From positions 124,001 to 188,000 of the forward strand of contig JNEN01000861.1 of assembly GCA_000697355.1 (NCBI GenBank): a stretch of DNA of 64,000 nt, written 5' to 3'. The first letter of the stretch is position 1; every line of letters starts with the position of its first letter. Shown in pieces: positions 34,127 to 46,145 of the stretch. This stretch comes from Syncephalastrum monosporum B8922 (lineage: Eukaryota; Mucoromycota; Mucoromycetes; Mucorales; Syncephalastraceae). Below the pieces are notes generated by a model, which did no database searches, was not told the origin of the DNA, and saw only the letters and a program-made list of their open reading frames with translations. The translations under genes and the position numbers were made by a program.

Positions 34127-35902
34127 TTAAATGATCTTAGCCTCGTAGATGGTAAGTTTCTTGCTCTCGCCGCCGGCAAGGATCTTGTTGTCGTCATAGC
34201 AGACGCCAAAGATCTTGTCGCTCGTGTTGTCTTGTTGCATGACGTGCAGCGCGCCACGACTCCGAAGGTCCCAGACACGAACCGTGCCGTCGTAAGAGCC
34301 CGAGCAGAGAATGTGCTCAGACAAGGGAGACCATGACACGGACGATGTCCATCCTGTATGGCCTCGCAGCACTCGCTTGACATTGCTACCATCTATGCGG
34401 CAGCATTAATTTATCCATCCATTCTCTCTCTCTTTCTCGTTTTACACGTACCATCCGCACGCGGATCCCACAATCGTACCACGTCGTCCGTGTGTCCGGT
34501 GGCAACCAGCCTTGAAAGAGGCGAGTAATCCATCGCCAATACGACCTTTTCACAGTTCTATACACTGATGTGAGTGGATACCATCTCACATTTGTCCCTC
34601 TTTTCGTCTGCTCACCTTGGTCACTGTGTTGACTTGATCATCCAGACTCCAAATACGAATCGAGTGGTCCCAACCACCACTGTACAGAGTGTTTGCGTCA
34701 TGAGGATCAAAAGTGACCGAGCTCACAGTGCCCACGTGTCCTTCCAAGGCCGCCTTAGGCACCTATGTGTTGATTTTGAGTTATTGATCCGTGTTGACGC
34801 CCTAACTCTGTCATTTGCTACCTTTATCTTTTGACCGGTCTGCTCAGTCTTTCTTCGCTTCTTGTTTCCGGAGGTGGGCTCTGCGGTATCTGCCTCTGCG
34901 GTATCCTCTTGGCTCGTCGACCACAGTTGAATCGTAGCATCTGTCGACGCGCTCGCAAGCTAGTCCCTTTTAGTCATGCGTACTGGATCGTCCATCTTAT
35001 ATTAGCGTACCATGTCAAACGTCTTGTTCAGGGCGATATCTTCAACAGGACCCTTGTGACCTTTGCATTCGTACAGTTTTTCATCGGAATGATTATCCAC
35101 GTTAAACTAGGCAGTATGAGCATCTGCAGCGTCATTGAACAGTGGTTGGCTCACCTTCCATGCCGTGATGGTGTGGTCCATAGAGCCGGCAAAAATGGTG
35201 GCGGAGGAACCCTCTGAAGCTCTTTGGTGAATGACCCATCTAATATCCAGGATTGTGTCTTCTTACCAAAAGCACCGAAGGCGACAGTCTTGACAGCATC
35301 CTTGGGTCCGTGAAGGGTGCCAATGCATTCGTTGGAGGTGTTCCAGATGCGAGTCTGGTTATCATAGGAGCCGGTCAGAAAGTAACTAAGATCGAGATGG
35401 TAAGAAGCTAGGTCGCAGCATGATACCACATATATATATGTGTATGTATATATATATATACCCTTGATGGCTTTTCACAGAGCTGATCCAGTCATCGTGC
35501 TCGTAAGTAGACAGTTGTGTGGGTGGCAGCATGGACTCCAGATATTCAAGGGTAATGACATTTTCCTAATATGCGATCTAATAAGTTGTCAAGATAACCG
35601 AGTAGCCATCATATACATACGGTAGAGAGCAGCTTTTCGGAGAGGTATTGAGCCAGACTCGTTTTGAGAATCTCACCGTCGATAAGGAAGTCGAATGGGA
35701 CGGGTTTCTCTGCATAGAGCGTGAATTAGGAACGGTGAATGGCAGGAAGGGATCTCGTCATACCATGGCCGAGCAGATTGTTGACGATCTCGGACAGACC
35801 AAAGCGTTTGAGCGCGCTAGGCACCAGAATAGGAGCGTCGTTGACGGCGTATTTCTGTTGCGTCGTCGTGAAACGCACCTGAACCTGCTCCTGGTCGGCC
35901 AT
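34127..35902 (-). CDS. YTM1: Ytm1/WDR12, 60S ribosome biogenesis WD40 protein
   Basis: Subunit of the Nop7-Erb1-Ytm1 (PeBoW) complex needed for 27S pre-rRNA maturation. Ten exons: 35764-35902, 35621-35709, 35462-35565, 35267-35385, 35155-35213, 35011-35106, 34822-34959, 34616-34762, 34452-34557 and 34127-34392, giving 420 residues. The N-terminal UBL domain runs over about residues 1-95 (VQVRFTTTQQKYAVNDAPIL, then PSALKRFGLSEIVNNLLG and FDFLIDGEILKTSLAQYLSE). Then come the DDWISSV linker and seven WD repeats ending SYDGTVRVWDL. Repeat 4 carries a basic insertion (NKKRRKTEQ), a possible nuclear signal. Intron 3 contains a TA/TG microsatellite (35431-35460). The start is the Met after an upstream Met six codons earlier. 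Confidence 0.93.
35431..35460. repeat. TA/TG microsatellite in YTM1 intron 3
   Basis: Alternating TATATA and TGTATG repeats directly next to the 5' splice site on the minus strand, so the donor GT is embedded in the run (GTATATATAT). Confidence 0.8.
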
Positions 35903-36065
35903 AATAAAACACAGAGACACACAAAGAGAAAGAGAGAATGTTCGGGATATCTACGCGCATGACAGCCAAAGCGAGTTATTTCCCATGTGGCTTAGTCTCG
36001 CATTCAATATGATCACCTCATTCATTCGGCGCGCTACCCCTATCTGTCTGCACTTGCACTTTAAT

Positions 36066-36789
36066 ATGGCGGTGCATAGCAAAGATGTCCTCGAAGCCAT
36101 CGAAACCATTCAAAACAGCGATGCTCTACAGAGCTTACAGCAGCTAAAGGACCATACAACGTACATTACTCAACACAGCACAACCTTACCACGGGAAGAA
36201 GAACGAAAAACACGAGGTACGCATACACGCACATACCACCTTCTGTTCACACGGACGGTGACACTCATTCAACATTAGCTTTACAAGAAGAACATCAAGC
36301 CCTGGAAGCACGGAAGCAGGAACTTATCCAGGCGGTTCAGGCGCCGAACGAGGCACTCTTAAAGGAAAAAGAACACGTCGAGCAAGAGCTCGCTCAGGTG
36401 AACGAGTCCGAGCGCGTAGCCCTGGAGACTATCGCACGTTTAGAGTCTGAACTCGCGCACATGACAGGCCGACAGGATGAAGTTACCCAGGATGCAGACA
36501 GGTATTACTGCTGCTGCTGGCCTGCCCATACGCGTACTAAATCTTAAATCATCTTACTTAGTCTACACCTCTATTTATACCGTAATCTTGGTGTTGACGT
36601 GACCCAAAAGGACAGCTCAGGCCACTTTCGCACGATACGAACTAGTAAGGGATACGCAGAAAAAGGTCGTCGCCTTTGTCTCATTCACATAACTTAGTCT
36701 CTCCGAATGGACGTGTCCAGCGTATAACCATTGCCCCCGGGTGTACTAAATCGGTGTGGAAGTCCCTCTGTTCAGATTCCACTGAATAA
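36066..36789 (+). CDS. SPC24: Spc24-like kinetochore protein (Ndc80 complex)
   Basis: Four exons, 36066-36216, 36279-36501, 36562-36644 and 36698-36789, give 182 residues. The order is a short N-terminal helix (KDVLEAIETIQNS), a long heptad-rich coiled coil over about residues 50-125 (EEHQALEARKQELIQ, LETIARLESELAHM), and a small C-terminal globular part opening with LHLYLYRNLGVDV. This layout and the LxLYRNLGV motif are the hallmark of Spc24, which with Spc25 docks the Ndc80 complex on the kinetochore. The call rests on architecture and the short motif; overall identity is low, as is normal for this family. The last exon ends in KSLCSDSTE at a TAA; another final intron cannot be excluded. 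Confidence 0.7.
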
Positions 36790-36938
36790 GCTACACAGCT
36801 CTCCCGCATCTCCATTCTTTGTATATATGTACCGTATACCCCTCCACCAGCCCTTCCGATTTCTACCCGTCGTCCTTTCACCATACCCTTCATACATAGT
36901 ACATCCAATGTCCAACAAGTCCTGATATCTTTCTTTGT

Positions 36939-37731
36939 TCATTTTGCAATCTTGATCTGGAAGGTGCCTGCATGATTTGTATCTTATGAGTCGTTGACCA
37001 GGTGAAAGAACGCTTGGACTTACATTGTGGTAAATTGGATGTTTCGGCGACGACGATACTCGGTACGCCAAGGTTCGCCAATGCTCCTCGGATCATGCCA
37101 CATGGGAACCACATGTACTGCAATGCATGTGTGAGCAGTTTTCAGAGCAATGGAATCGGCGGTGTACTTACGGGCGTCGCCTTCTTGGCTGAGTCTGCCC
37201 CTCCCAGATCGGTCGACATGCGCATGAACCACCGAAAGCTGTTATCCTGCAAGACATAGACTCCCTATTGCCATATGTAGCCGTGTCAGAGAATGAATGA
37301 ATACAAGAGAAGAGAGAGCGTTGTCGTACCCGATGGTTTGTTTTTAGGTTATCAATTTGTTTCTTAAACATGACGGACCACAAGTCCTTGCAAATAAACT
37401 TGACGACGTCCAGCGTGTCTGCAAACCGAGGCCGGTCCTTTGTGAATCTGATATAGATATATAAGGAGCACATGCGTTGTAAGTATCTATATGTATCGAA
37501 GCCGCTTATATGTATGTACCTTTCTACCAAACGTTGGCCGACGGCATAGCCCATATTCTCGAGCTTGTAGAACATGGCGTCACTGTCGGCATCGGTTTCT
37601 GCGGCAGTAGTTCTGCAAATGGTTTCGACCATCTCAATCAAAAAGAGGTCCATGCAGCTCTCGCTCACGAGCCGTTGCTGTGCGTAGGCGCTTCCCGTTC
37701 CTCCTACGCCATCTTCATCAAACGTGGACAT
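36939..37731 (-). CDS. TRS33: TRAPP subunit 6 (Trs33/TRAPPC6)
   Basis: A Bet3-fold subunit of the TRAPP complexes that act as Rab (Ypt1) exchange factors in ER-Golgi traffic. Five exons, 37520-37731, 37330-37447, 37172-37264, 37024-37117 and 36939-36967, give 181 residues. The conserved path is LFLIEMVETI, YKLENMGYAVGQRLVERFTK, VVKFICKDLWSVMFKKQIDN, LKTNHRGVYVLQDNSFRWF, the hydrophobic YMWFPCGMIRGALANLGV helix and the final PQCTFQIK strand. The last exon is only 29 nt. It converges with the Spc24-like gene (149 bp between stops). Start at 37731 preceded by a purine-rich leader. Confidence 0.92.
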
Positions 37732-37971
37732 GGTACGAAAAAAGATAAAAAGTCAAAGAAGCACCCGTTCTCGCTTTCGCCCGGGTAAAATCTCAGCTAC
37801 TGCCACATTCACGCGTGATAAAAAAATGGCATATCATCAAATTATGTTCGACTTGATTCCTACGGTAATGCGTATGATGCATCTCAGGCACAGCCTGAAA
37901 TACAAAGGCTATCCATGAGATGGGTTTATTCTCGACTAGAAAAATATGTATTGCATATACAGATAAATAAT

Positions 37972-39841
37972 TTAGATCTTTCTATTGGGGACCATGGCGG
38001 GAGGCAGCTTCTCAGGCAGCTCTGCACCATGCTCCACCGCCTTGACGAGATGCATCGCCATGCTAAACTCATCAAGGTCCATATAGCCGTCCCCATCATA
38101 GTCGGACAGGCGCCAGATCTGGGCAAGGAGGTCATTCGGTAGGTTTGTCTCCGTCAAAATCGGCTTCACGGCTGAGCCAGGCACAACGCCGTCGCGTGGA
38201 CGCAGACTTTGGAAGAGCGGCGTATACGCCTGCTTATCAATCGCATTGTAAGTCCAGAAATTGGCAGGCAAGCCGCCCTCGGCCGTCGGCTGTGTGAGCG
38301 AGTCATCCTCAAAGGGGTTGCGCTGGCTCTCAGCGAGCTCGGGGTTACCCATCGGGAACTTGGACATGAGCTGCGGCAGCTGGACCGAGAGCGCTTCGTC
38401 TACTTTTTCGAGAAGGTCCTCCTTGATGTTCTTGAACTTGTCCATGTCATACAGTGCCAGGTTCTGTTTGAACTTTTCTGGGTTGGGGAAGTCGCCAGCA
38501 GGCAAGTGGTACTTTTGCTGGATTTTGAGGAACTCCTGATCCAGATTTTTCAAGAGCGCTTCTCTCTTCTTTTTCTTGCCAAACATGGAGGGCATTTCTT
38601 TCTTCAGGTGGCCAATGATCATCGCGTGCACCTGTATATTTACAGTGGAATTCGCGTTGGCTTCTTTAGCATGCTGCTAGTCCAACCCTTGTATATACTT
38701 ACGCGTGCAAGACGGGCGCGCTTGACAATCTCGTTGATCTTACGAATAGCCGCGTTCCTCCGCAACTCCTTCAGGTCGCGCAAGAGATCCTTGGACTCGG
38801 CCTCGATGAGCTCGCGACAGTCTTCGAAGCAGTTTGGCGGCTTATCAATCCAGAACGAACTCAAATAGACGCGCATCACCTCCGGAGTCTGCACAACCTT
38901 GCCAAGCGACCACATCATAGCACCATAGACGCGCATTAGCTGCTGTTGGCTGACCATGTCACTCTTGTTGAGCACCACGCGAATCTTCTCTTCTTGGCCG
39001 CGCAGACTGTGGATGGCCATCTTGAACTCATTGGAGATGTCCAGTTTGTGCGAGTCAAACAGCAGGAGAATCAAGTCGGCCCGCTGGGCATACCAGTCTA
39101 TCACCTGTGTAAAGTCATAGCCTCGCTCGATGCGTTGCTTGTCGCCCGCTAAAATTCCCGGAGTGTCAATGATGGTCATGTTCTCTAGCACCGGTGAGGG
39201 CGTTTGCGAGACCTGGAAGAAGCAGCAGACATGAGTTAGTTAGGAGTCCTGTCTGGTTTCCCCCTTTCTTATCTCCCTTTATACCTGGAAGCGGGACAAG
39301 AAGGACTGGCCGAAACGGTTCAAGCCGCGGAAGGGCAGATCTTGGTTGACTGCAGCCGCGTTGCCCGGGATGACTCTGTCTTCCTCTCCGTGCATAACGG
39401 CCACAAACTTGTCTGTCGTAGGTTCCACACCAATATGCTCACCAGGATAGCGCTTGTCGAGCAGATACCGAATAAACGTCGTTTTACCCTACATCTTATC
39501 AGCCTTTCCATTAGACACCGTCTTGCTATGATATACCAACCGTCGAGTATTGACCAATGAGCAAGACAATGGGCTTCGCCTCAATGTCAGAATCGGTGAG
39601 CGGAGCCGAATGAAAGCCTAATTGTCACTTGAATCAAGTAAATGAAGAAGTCGAGACTGCAATTACAATTACCTTCAAAGTTGTAGGTGACCTCGAGCGG
39701 TCGTATCTTCGACTTGTATATCTTTTTGACACCCTCAATGACCTGCGCATACTCGTCTTCATTCCAGTTTTGCGTGGCCGAGCTAGGCGATTTGCTAAAC
39801 ACACCGCTGCCCTTTTCTTTTTTAGAATTCATGATGGCCAT
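37972..39841 (-). CDS. EHD/RME-1 family dynamin-like ATPase
   Basis: Membrane-remodelling ATPase of endocytic recycling. Five exons, 39673-39841, 39541-39617, 39285-39488, 38703-39212 and 37972-38631, give 539 residues (human EHD1 has 534). The P-loop GQYSTGKTTFIR straddles intron 2, followed by GVEPTTDKFVAVMHG, the DTPG motif in IIDTPGILAGDKQRI, VLNKSDMV (the NKxD motif), KxxxR-rich helices and a C-terminal EH domain from about 440 (YTPLFQSLRP) containing an EF-hand loop DYDGDGYMDLDEF and the binding-pocket Trp in LLAQIWRLSD. The intron 2 donor is the unusual GTTGGT. Start at 39841; a second Met three codons on is equally possible. Confidence 0.95.
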
Positions 39842-42205
39842 TGCATAAAGAAACTAAAAAGCTTGTTTAATACAACTCTACGCGAAACCGTGGTTTTTCG
39901 AAAATTCTGTTTGGGAACCCGCAGAATATGACGAAAGATCGCCCTTTGTGAAACGTTGTACACATGAAAACTACTACTCTCAGCGCTCAGCCTTTCGAAA
40001 CCATCCTAGCTCTCTTTTTTTTTTTTCACAGACCCAAAACTATGGGTATATCCGCAGCACTACAACCAGTAGTTATTTAGACTATGTCGTGATAGGACTG
40101 CATTTATTTGTTTTCATCCATGCAGATTGTTTGTTTTTAGTTCATCACTCACTGACAGCTATGAGCCATTATTATGAGTGGTAGCGGCCTTGTTGGTTGG
40201 TGCTGCATGCTAAAAATTGAATCTACCATTCATCATCGTGCATATCCAGTGCGCATAGAAAGTAGAAAGCGCTCTATCTAAGTATGAGAGCCTCAATAGC
40301 TTCTACAGTTCTCAATTTTGAATGCTGAAACTGAGGCTGATCTAAAAGCTTGATGTCTGCGCGGCTCGGGGTCCGAAGCGTGGTAAGACAGAGCACCTCA
40401 GCGTGAAAAGTGCTAGTTAGCTACTGTCTATCCCCTCCTCAATACATTTATGTTCATCCTCCAACTGCGTGGGCTTTATCTCCTTACGGTATATTAATGC
40501 TGCTGTTACCGCTAGTTTGTCAAGGATACTAGTCAGGAGGGGCATACTACCTCAAAAGGAGCTCTATACTATTACGTTATTTTCGCAAAGCTCATGGCAT
40601 ATTCAGGACGCGTAGCTATAAGAAAGGGGTTAGGGAAGAAAGGATTTCTGTATCGCAAAGGTGCATTTTTCAACAGAAGCCCGTTTATGCAACTGGATGG
40701 TCATTGACATACTAAACAGTTCAGAGCTCGTTCGGAGAGAGAAGCTGGCATGCTGACAACCTAAACTTGGGAATTAAAATGTTCGTCTCCCAATCGTTTA
40801 TGTATAGAAGCTGTCGAAATGAGCTTTGACACTTTTCGCCTGCTATGTTAAAATGAGAAGGAATGTGTGACGTAGCGAGGTCAGCGACAAAACGGAGAAC
40901 TGCCTTGCCGAGCGAAAGGGCGTTAGTTAACTGTCCGTCGACACGATATTATGTAGAAGGTGATGATAACGACTATAATTCGTCAGCCACGCTATCTCCA
41001 GCCCATGCCACATGTATTGATCCGAAATTTTTGCTAGAAGGTCACGAGTGCCTAGCTTACAGCACAGATACCTGTTATGCAACAATCGAATTCATTTTTA
41101 GTAAGTCATATCTGCAGATTTTGTTGCAACCCGTGGAAAGAAGGATGCACTTCGTCAGCAATCGCGCCATAAGCACATGGAGAAGTTTAGAGACAAAGCT
41201 GGGCGTGATTTTTACTTTTGGCTTGTGCATGTCTGTCCGTGAAAATGCGGGTCGAACAACCCGCATCGTCAACAGCAGCAGGTAGTCAATCAGAGAATAT
41301 GCAGCCAGCAGGAGCAAGGCAAATGTAAAGAAAGCACACTATCTACCGTGTGGTGGTTCGTTTGTAGCTTTTCTTCTATGACCACATCGAATACGTCCGG
41401 TATAGGCTTCTTGATTATTATCCTACCTCTCGGTTTTTCCATGGTAGCAGTAGTACATCAATTCCTCTCTCATGCAATATACACCTGCCGCACCGTGCGC
41501 ACACGTACCTTTAGTGGCATATATAATTTAGCATGTCTGGAATGGGTTATCTCTCTTGCTAAAGGCAATGGTCTGCGAGAATGTAGTGGTGGAAGTGCTA
41601 GCCTGTCACGAATATTCGTTCGGCTCGCTAATGGGAGCCTGACAGACATCATCTACAAACACGTCATTCCCGGAGATCCAATTTGCACGCACAATGCATT
41701 TCATTGTTGTTTCATTAGATATGCAGCACATTGCCACATGGTTCAAAAAACCACAATAGAGATGTCAATTTTACCTTTCGTGATATACATGGAGTGCTTG
41801 GCTCATTCTCGGTTCGTATTCTCGTAATAATGACGACGACAGCATACTTTGAGGATCACAGAAGAAAAAGGCAACGATTCCTTTTTCAGACTAGAACAGG
41901 TGACGTGCGACCCTGTCCACCAAATTGGGAATGGAACTGACGTCCTCTTGCTTCTGCTGCCACACCACCCTTGCATGTTCTCCCTGGTAAAATTGGCCAG
42001 CCCCTTGTTTTCTGTCCCTTTGTGTGTTTCTGCATTGTCGGGTAAACCCCTGTAGGAAAAAAAAATAGCCAGAAGACAAGAATATGTATGAAGCCTTTTT
42101 CATTATCATGGCGGGGATGTTATTTATTAGGTTGGTAAGGGGGCGCTGTGCTAAGTTAAGGTTTCTGGGGGGGGGTGTAAGGATCTATGTGTATATGTCT
42201 CTCGC
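39842..42205. other. Gene-empty intergenic region (2.4 kb)
   Basis: No ORF here looks conserved or shows the codon bias of neighbouring genes. Apart from a short tRNA-Lys-end-like fragment at 40290-40337, nothing was recognised. The EHD promoter lies next to 39842 and the 3' flank of the lipase at 42100-42205. Confidence 0.45.
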
Positions 42206-43680
42206 TTAATGACCTTCCTCATAAAGATGGTTGGCCAAGTCGAGATAGAAGTTTATAGCGTCGAATTGAGAGGAGGGCTTAACAGGAGGTGGGGAGAAGT
42301 TCTCAGGCAGCTTGGAAGGTCGCCAGCGGTTCCTGTTTTGGGCAGCAAAGTCGTTGAGTCATACATTACCTTGACGCTCATGCGGTAAAATTAATTTCTC
42401 TTTTGAAGGAACACAAACCTTTGACCATTCAGCTCCCAGTGGGTGGCATTGACGGTCTTGATATACTTGCCCCACTTGGCGCTCTCCACCGAGACGATTC
42501 CGTCATTGTCACCTTCCTTTTCCTTGATCACCTGCCAGGGCAATCCAAGAAACTGCCATAGGGGTATCTGCGTCGAGGCACCATACGAATAATAGGCGAC
42601 GGATGGGTCATTCGGCGTGTTGGGGTTGAAGTGTTTCTGGCAGTAGTCGGTGGTGAGGTTGGCATAAGCTGGTGTATCCAGGGCTTGGATCAATCGCTGG
42701 ATCATGGGATCGAGCATATTCACGGGGAGTCTCGCGAGCTCTGCCAGCGACCAAGATGAAGTCTGGGCTTCCCCACGTGCAGCCGCGGCTTGATTTTGTT
42801 GCTGGGCTTTTTGGGCTGCGTCGACGATGGCATAGGTCACTCCAACCCCGACATGATCACGAAACCAGTCCATCACAGGTGATCCTCGATGGGGTGTTGA
42901 GATGGTAGTGAGAGACTGAGCTCGGTAGGGCCGATCCTTGATGTGCGACAAGAGCAAGCGGCAATCCAGGCCACCCTAAGTGAGCCATAAGGGAAACGAG
43001 GTGAGTGTGAGCGTGTCGAACCTAAACAGAATTTCAAAGAACAAATTTTATACCATTGAATGTGCCACAAAATTGACTTCCTTCCCCGACAGGATGCTGC
43101 TCATGGTCGAGTGCAGCTCGCAGGCTCGTTCCCAAATACTGCCTGTGCGGGGCACACGCGTGACGACCACCGTCGCGCCCAGCTTGGCCAGCGCCTTCTC
43201 AACGCCACCCCAATACGAGATCTGGAGGAGTGGGAAGCCCTCGGGACCGTACCGGTCGTAGCCGTACAGACCGTGGCAGAGAACAATGGGAGCGCGCGGA
43301 GGACGGTAATAGGACGTGACAGGTGAGTGTGTGATCATTGGTTTCCGCTTGGCGGTCGAGGGTAGAGCAGTAGTAGCTGCGTGTGTATGTGTATGTGTAT
43401 GATTAAAGTTTTGTGCGGACGTGATGGCAGTCGGCTCGGCGTCGAACAACAGGTCCATGCTAACGTTTCGGCGCTTGCAGAGACGGGGGTAGAGGACCCG
43501 CAACATGTGTCTCGATGTGTCTTTGGGAGGGCGACGACGACGAACGAGTAAAGTGCGAGGTATACTGTTTAAAATTGCCGACAGCGAAGAGGCGTTGGCG
43601 AGCGAGTGTCGTAGCTGGTTTATAATTACAGAGAACGGTATGGAAACCATCGCAGAGAAAAAGTGAATGTGATTTCCCAA
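42206..43680 (-). CDS. Triacylglycerol-type lipase (alpha/beta hydrolase)
   Basis: Three exons, 43054-43680, 42419-42975 and 42206-42332, give 436 residues. The oxyanion region is PIVLCHGLYGYDRYG. The nucleophile elbow is AHSMGGLDCRLL, split by intron 1 after the Met. Then come TISTPHRGSPVMDWF, an Ala/Gln-rich insertion, a lid-like segment, the Asp loop GDNDGIVSVESAKWG and the catalytic His in VNATHWELNG. This order fits bacterial-type and fungal lipases of the class I.1/I.2 kind. The N-terminus is Arg/Ser-rich (SIPRTLLVRRRRPP), possibly a mitochondrial or membrane-associated leader. Starting at the second Met (43650) would give 426 residues. The last intron has an unusual GTTTGT donor; without splicing the protein would end FVFLQKRN. 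Confidence 0.86.
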
Positions 43681-45068
43681 AATTGGAGTTCACCTATTTT
43701 ATATGCTCTAATTTAAATCTCAGCAACGATGACGCTGGCTAGAACAGACACAGCTTTGGGGCCATGGGGCCGCACTCATGTGCTTGGCAACCCCACTATG
43801 TGAACCAGCTAGAAAAAACTTACCCACGCTCATCACATACATACTCATATACCCACTACATTTCAGGCACAACGAAACACTCCATTCTTTACTTGGGGAG
43901 CGCCTATCCGGGTAATGCCTACGTGGATATTCATGCCACGGCATATGTATGTTCGAGGCAAGTGAATTCTTGCCCCGAAAAAATCGTGCCACAGTCTGTG
44001 TCTCACAGCGACAGAGCCAATCTGCTTTGGCTATTTTTGTTTCACCTCTTACTCTCAATAAATCAGAAAATGACACGGAGCCAAGCAGGCATGACTCAGC
44101 CAAGGCCTACACACAGGAAGCGACACAAGAAAAAATAAATTAATCATGCTCGATCTCATTAGAATGCAGTACAGTTGAACAACTTGCTCCAGTATCTCAC
44201 GTCCATGATGAATGGCTACTTGAGCGTACAAATGGAGTTAATGTTAAAGCTCCAGTGGTACAGACAGGCGCGTACCAATAGGCTCATAAGCGCACATATG
44301 CATGACGATGCGGAACCCATTGGGTACACCCAAAAAGGCAACGAAAAAAGATAGCGAGAGAAGTTGCGAGTGGTTCGCTTCTCTAGACTCTGATTATTCG
44401 CTTCTTTCGGCTTTTGATGACCATTCGTAAGACGCTTTCCACGCGGTATGAATATGCGATGTCAGAAGGGGTGATGTATGGGACCCTGGCTTCCATGTGA
44501 GCATGTCTGCGATCTAGGTTGCTGGTTGGATCCAACAAGGCAAGCGGACACAGCAACAGCGAATAGCAACTACTAATGTCCGCCACGCGAGATAGCGGTT
44601 CGACCCAAGATTTGCTTGAGGTCTCGGCATGTCTTGGGCTTGTTTCTTTGACGTGCACAGTCCATGATGTACATCAATGTATATATCTTATAGTGCGCAC
44701 TCAAACGACCAGGGCTGTACGTATGAATATAGTCTTTATTCTATATACAATATATTTTGGCTTGGCGCTTTCAAACCACATTATTGTCGTCGCTTGTCCA
44801 ATGAATACTTGCAAAGAGCGAGGATATGCTTGTATCTTTGTCTATGTGCTTGTAAATCGCGCTAGATTTCAGAGCCTTATTGTATAGCAACGGCTGATGA
44901 TGGGTGTCCGTGCCCCTTGAGAAGAATGAGCGCATGACCTGTCATGATCCTCTATGCTGGATGGGTAAAGCAGCAACAAAAAGCCATCCGGCAATCTTAT
45001 TGGCTATCGCCGCCCCTATGTTATCCACGCCAAATTTTTTTGGGAAGCAAGCGATCTTTTCTGAAATC
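43681..45068. other. Divergent intergenic region, no gene seen
   Basis: 1.39 kb between the lipase start (-) and the Rpa34-like start (+). Open frames are short and unconserved; no RNA gene found. Presumably two promoters plus spacer. Confidence 0.4.
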
Positions 45069-45939
45069 ATGTCGACCGAGATTCAGACAAACGGGTAAGG
45101 GCAACTTCCTCACATCACTGTAAACGATCATTTCCGTTAACATTCCGTGGCATAGTGTTCCAGACGGCTTTTTGCCCTGCGATGGCAGTGTCTCTTCGAA
45201 GCTGGCGCTCTCTTCGGTCAACGACGACGACAAAGAATTATGGCTGATCCGCATACCCGACAATGTAAGTGGGCAGAGATCTCACCTGGGGACAACTATT
45301 GATATGCGTGAAGGTATCACCCGAGCAACTGGCTGGCATGAAAATTAAGCTGCCTTCGTCGTCGCAAAAGAGCCTTGGCAAGTTGAAGCAGGGCGATGAT
45401 ACTTTTGTGCTGCACAACCTTCCCAACGGTGAAGCACAAGATGAAGATAGCGGTATCAGCGGGCAGGAGATGCAGCAGTTCACATGTTTGCTCCCTCGAC
45501 GGAAAGAAGGCGACGAGATGAACATGGGTAAGCTATCGAAAATGCGAGAAGAGGAATGCAAGATAGATGTATTATGTTGTAATGCTTACACTTTGCTACA
45601 TAGCATCAAAGCCATTCAAGCAGCATTTGATCTTGAGCCAGCAGGTGGATATTCCTGATGTCACCGAGATCGGAAAGGCATTGCTCGACACACCCGTTGC
45701 AAAGCGACCACAGCCGGAGGGATTAAAGATGCGATACAAACCCATCGGCTTCCGAGAACCATCAGGTAACAAGTAACCCGAAGCAAGGCTGACATTTTGT
45801 ATTCAATTCTATTCCGCTTTTATCAATACCAGACGATGAAGAGACGGGTGGCAATGACGAGGAGGGCAGCCGGAAAAAGAGAAAGACGACGGAGAAGAAA
45901 GAGAAAAAGTCCAAGAAGAAGAGCCAGAAGGCGCAATAG
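45069..45939 (+). CDS. RPA34: RNA polymerase I subunit Rpa34-like
   Basis: Five exons, 45069-45094, 45156-45264, 45314-45527, 45604-45765 and 45833-45939, give 205 residues. The family layout is clear: an N-terminal triple-barrel half starting after VPDGFLPCDGS, the ELWLIRIPDNVSPEQLAGMK signature, LPSS, a middle part with PFKQHLILSQQVDIPDV, then LKMRYKPIGF, and a very lysine-rich C-terminal tail (RKKRKTTEKKEKKSKKKSQK) typical of Rpa34/PAF49. With Rpa49 it would form the TFIIF-like module of Pol I. The tail is nucleolar-signal-like. Identification rests on the LWLIRIP motif, size and tail. Confidence 0.8.
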
Positions 45940-46145
45940 ATATCAACCTGTGCATAATGAAATAGATGTCGAGATAGAATAGCAAAAGAGCAAAAACAGC
46001 CAAAAGAAGATTACATGGGCGAAAAGGGAAACGGAGACGCGCTCGATCGGGCATTGAGATTTTTATTTTCCATCCATTCGTGCGAGGATTTCTATCTGCT
46101 TCTTCCCAACTCCATACTCTCTTTCTAATATTCTTTGTTTCTGTA

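Noticed and set aside
41348..41827. 159-residue ORF, hydrophobic in parts
   Set aside because: No start context, family motif or codon bias; composition like random AT/GC-balanced DNA. Not reported as a gene.
43764..44138. 124-residue plus ORF downstream of the lipase promoter
   Set aside because: No conserved motif, and the opposite strand is equally open.
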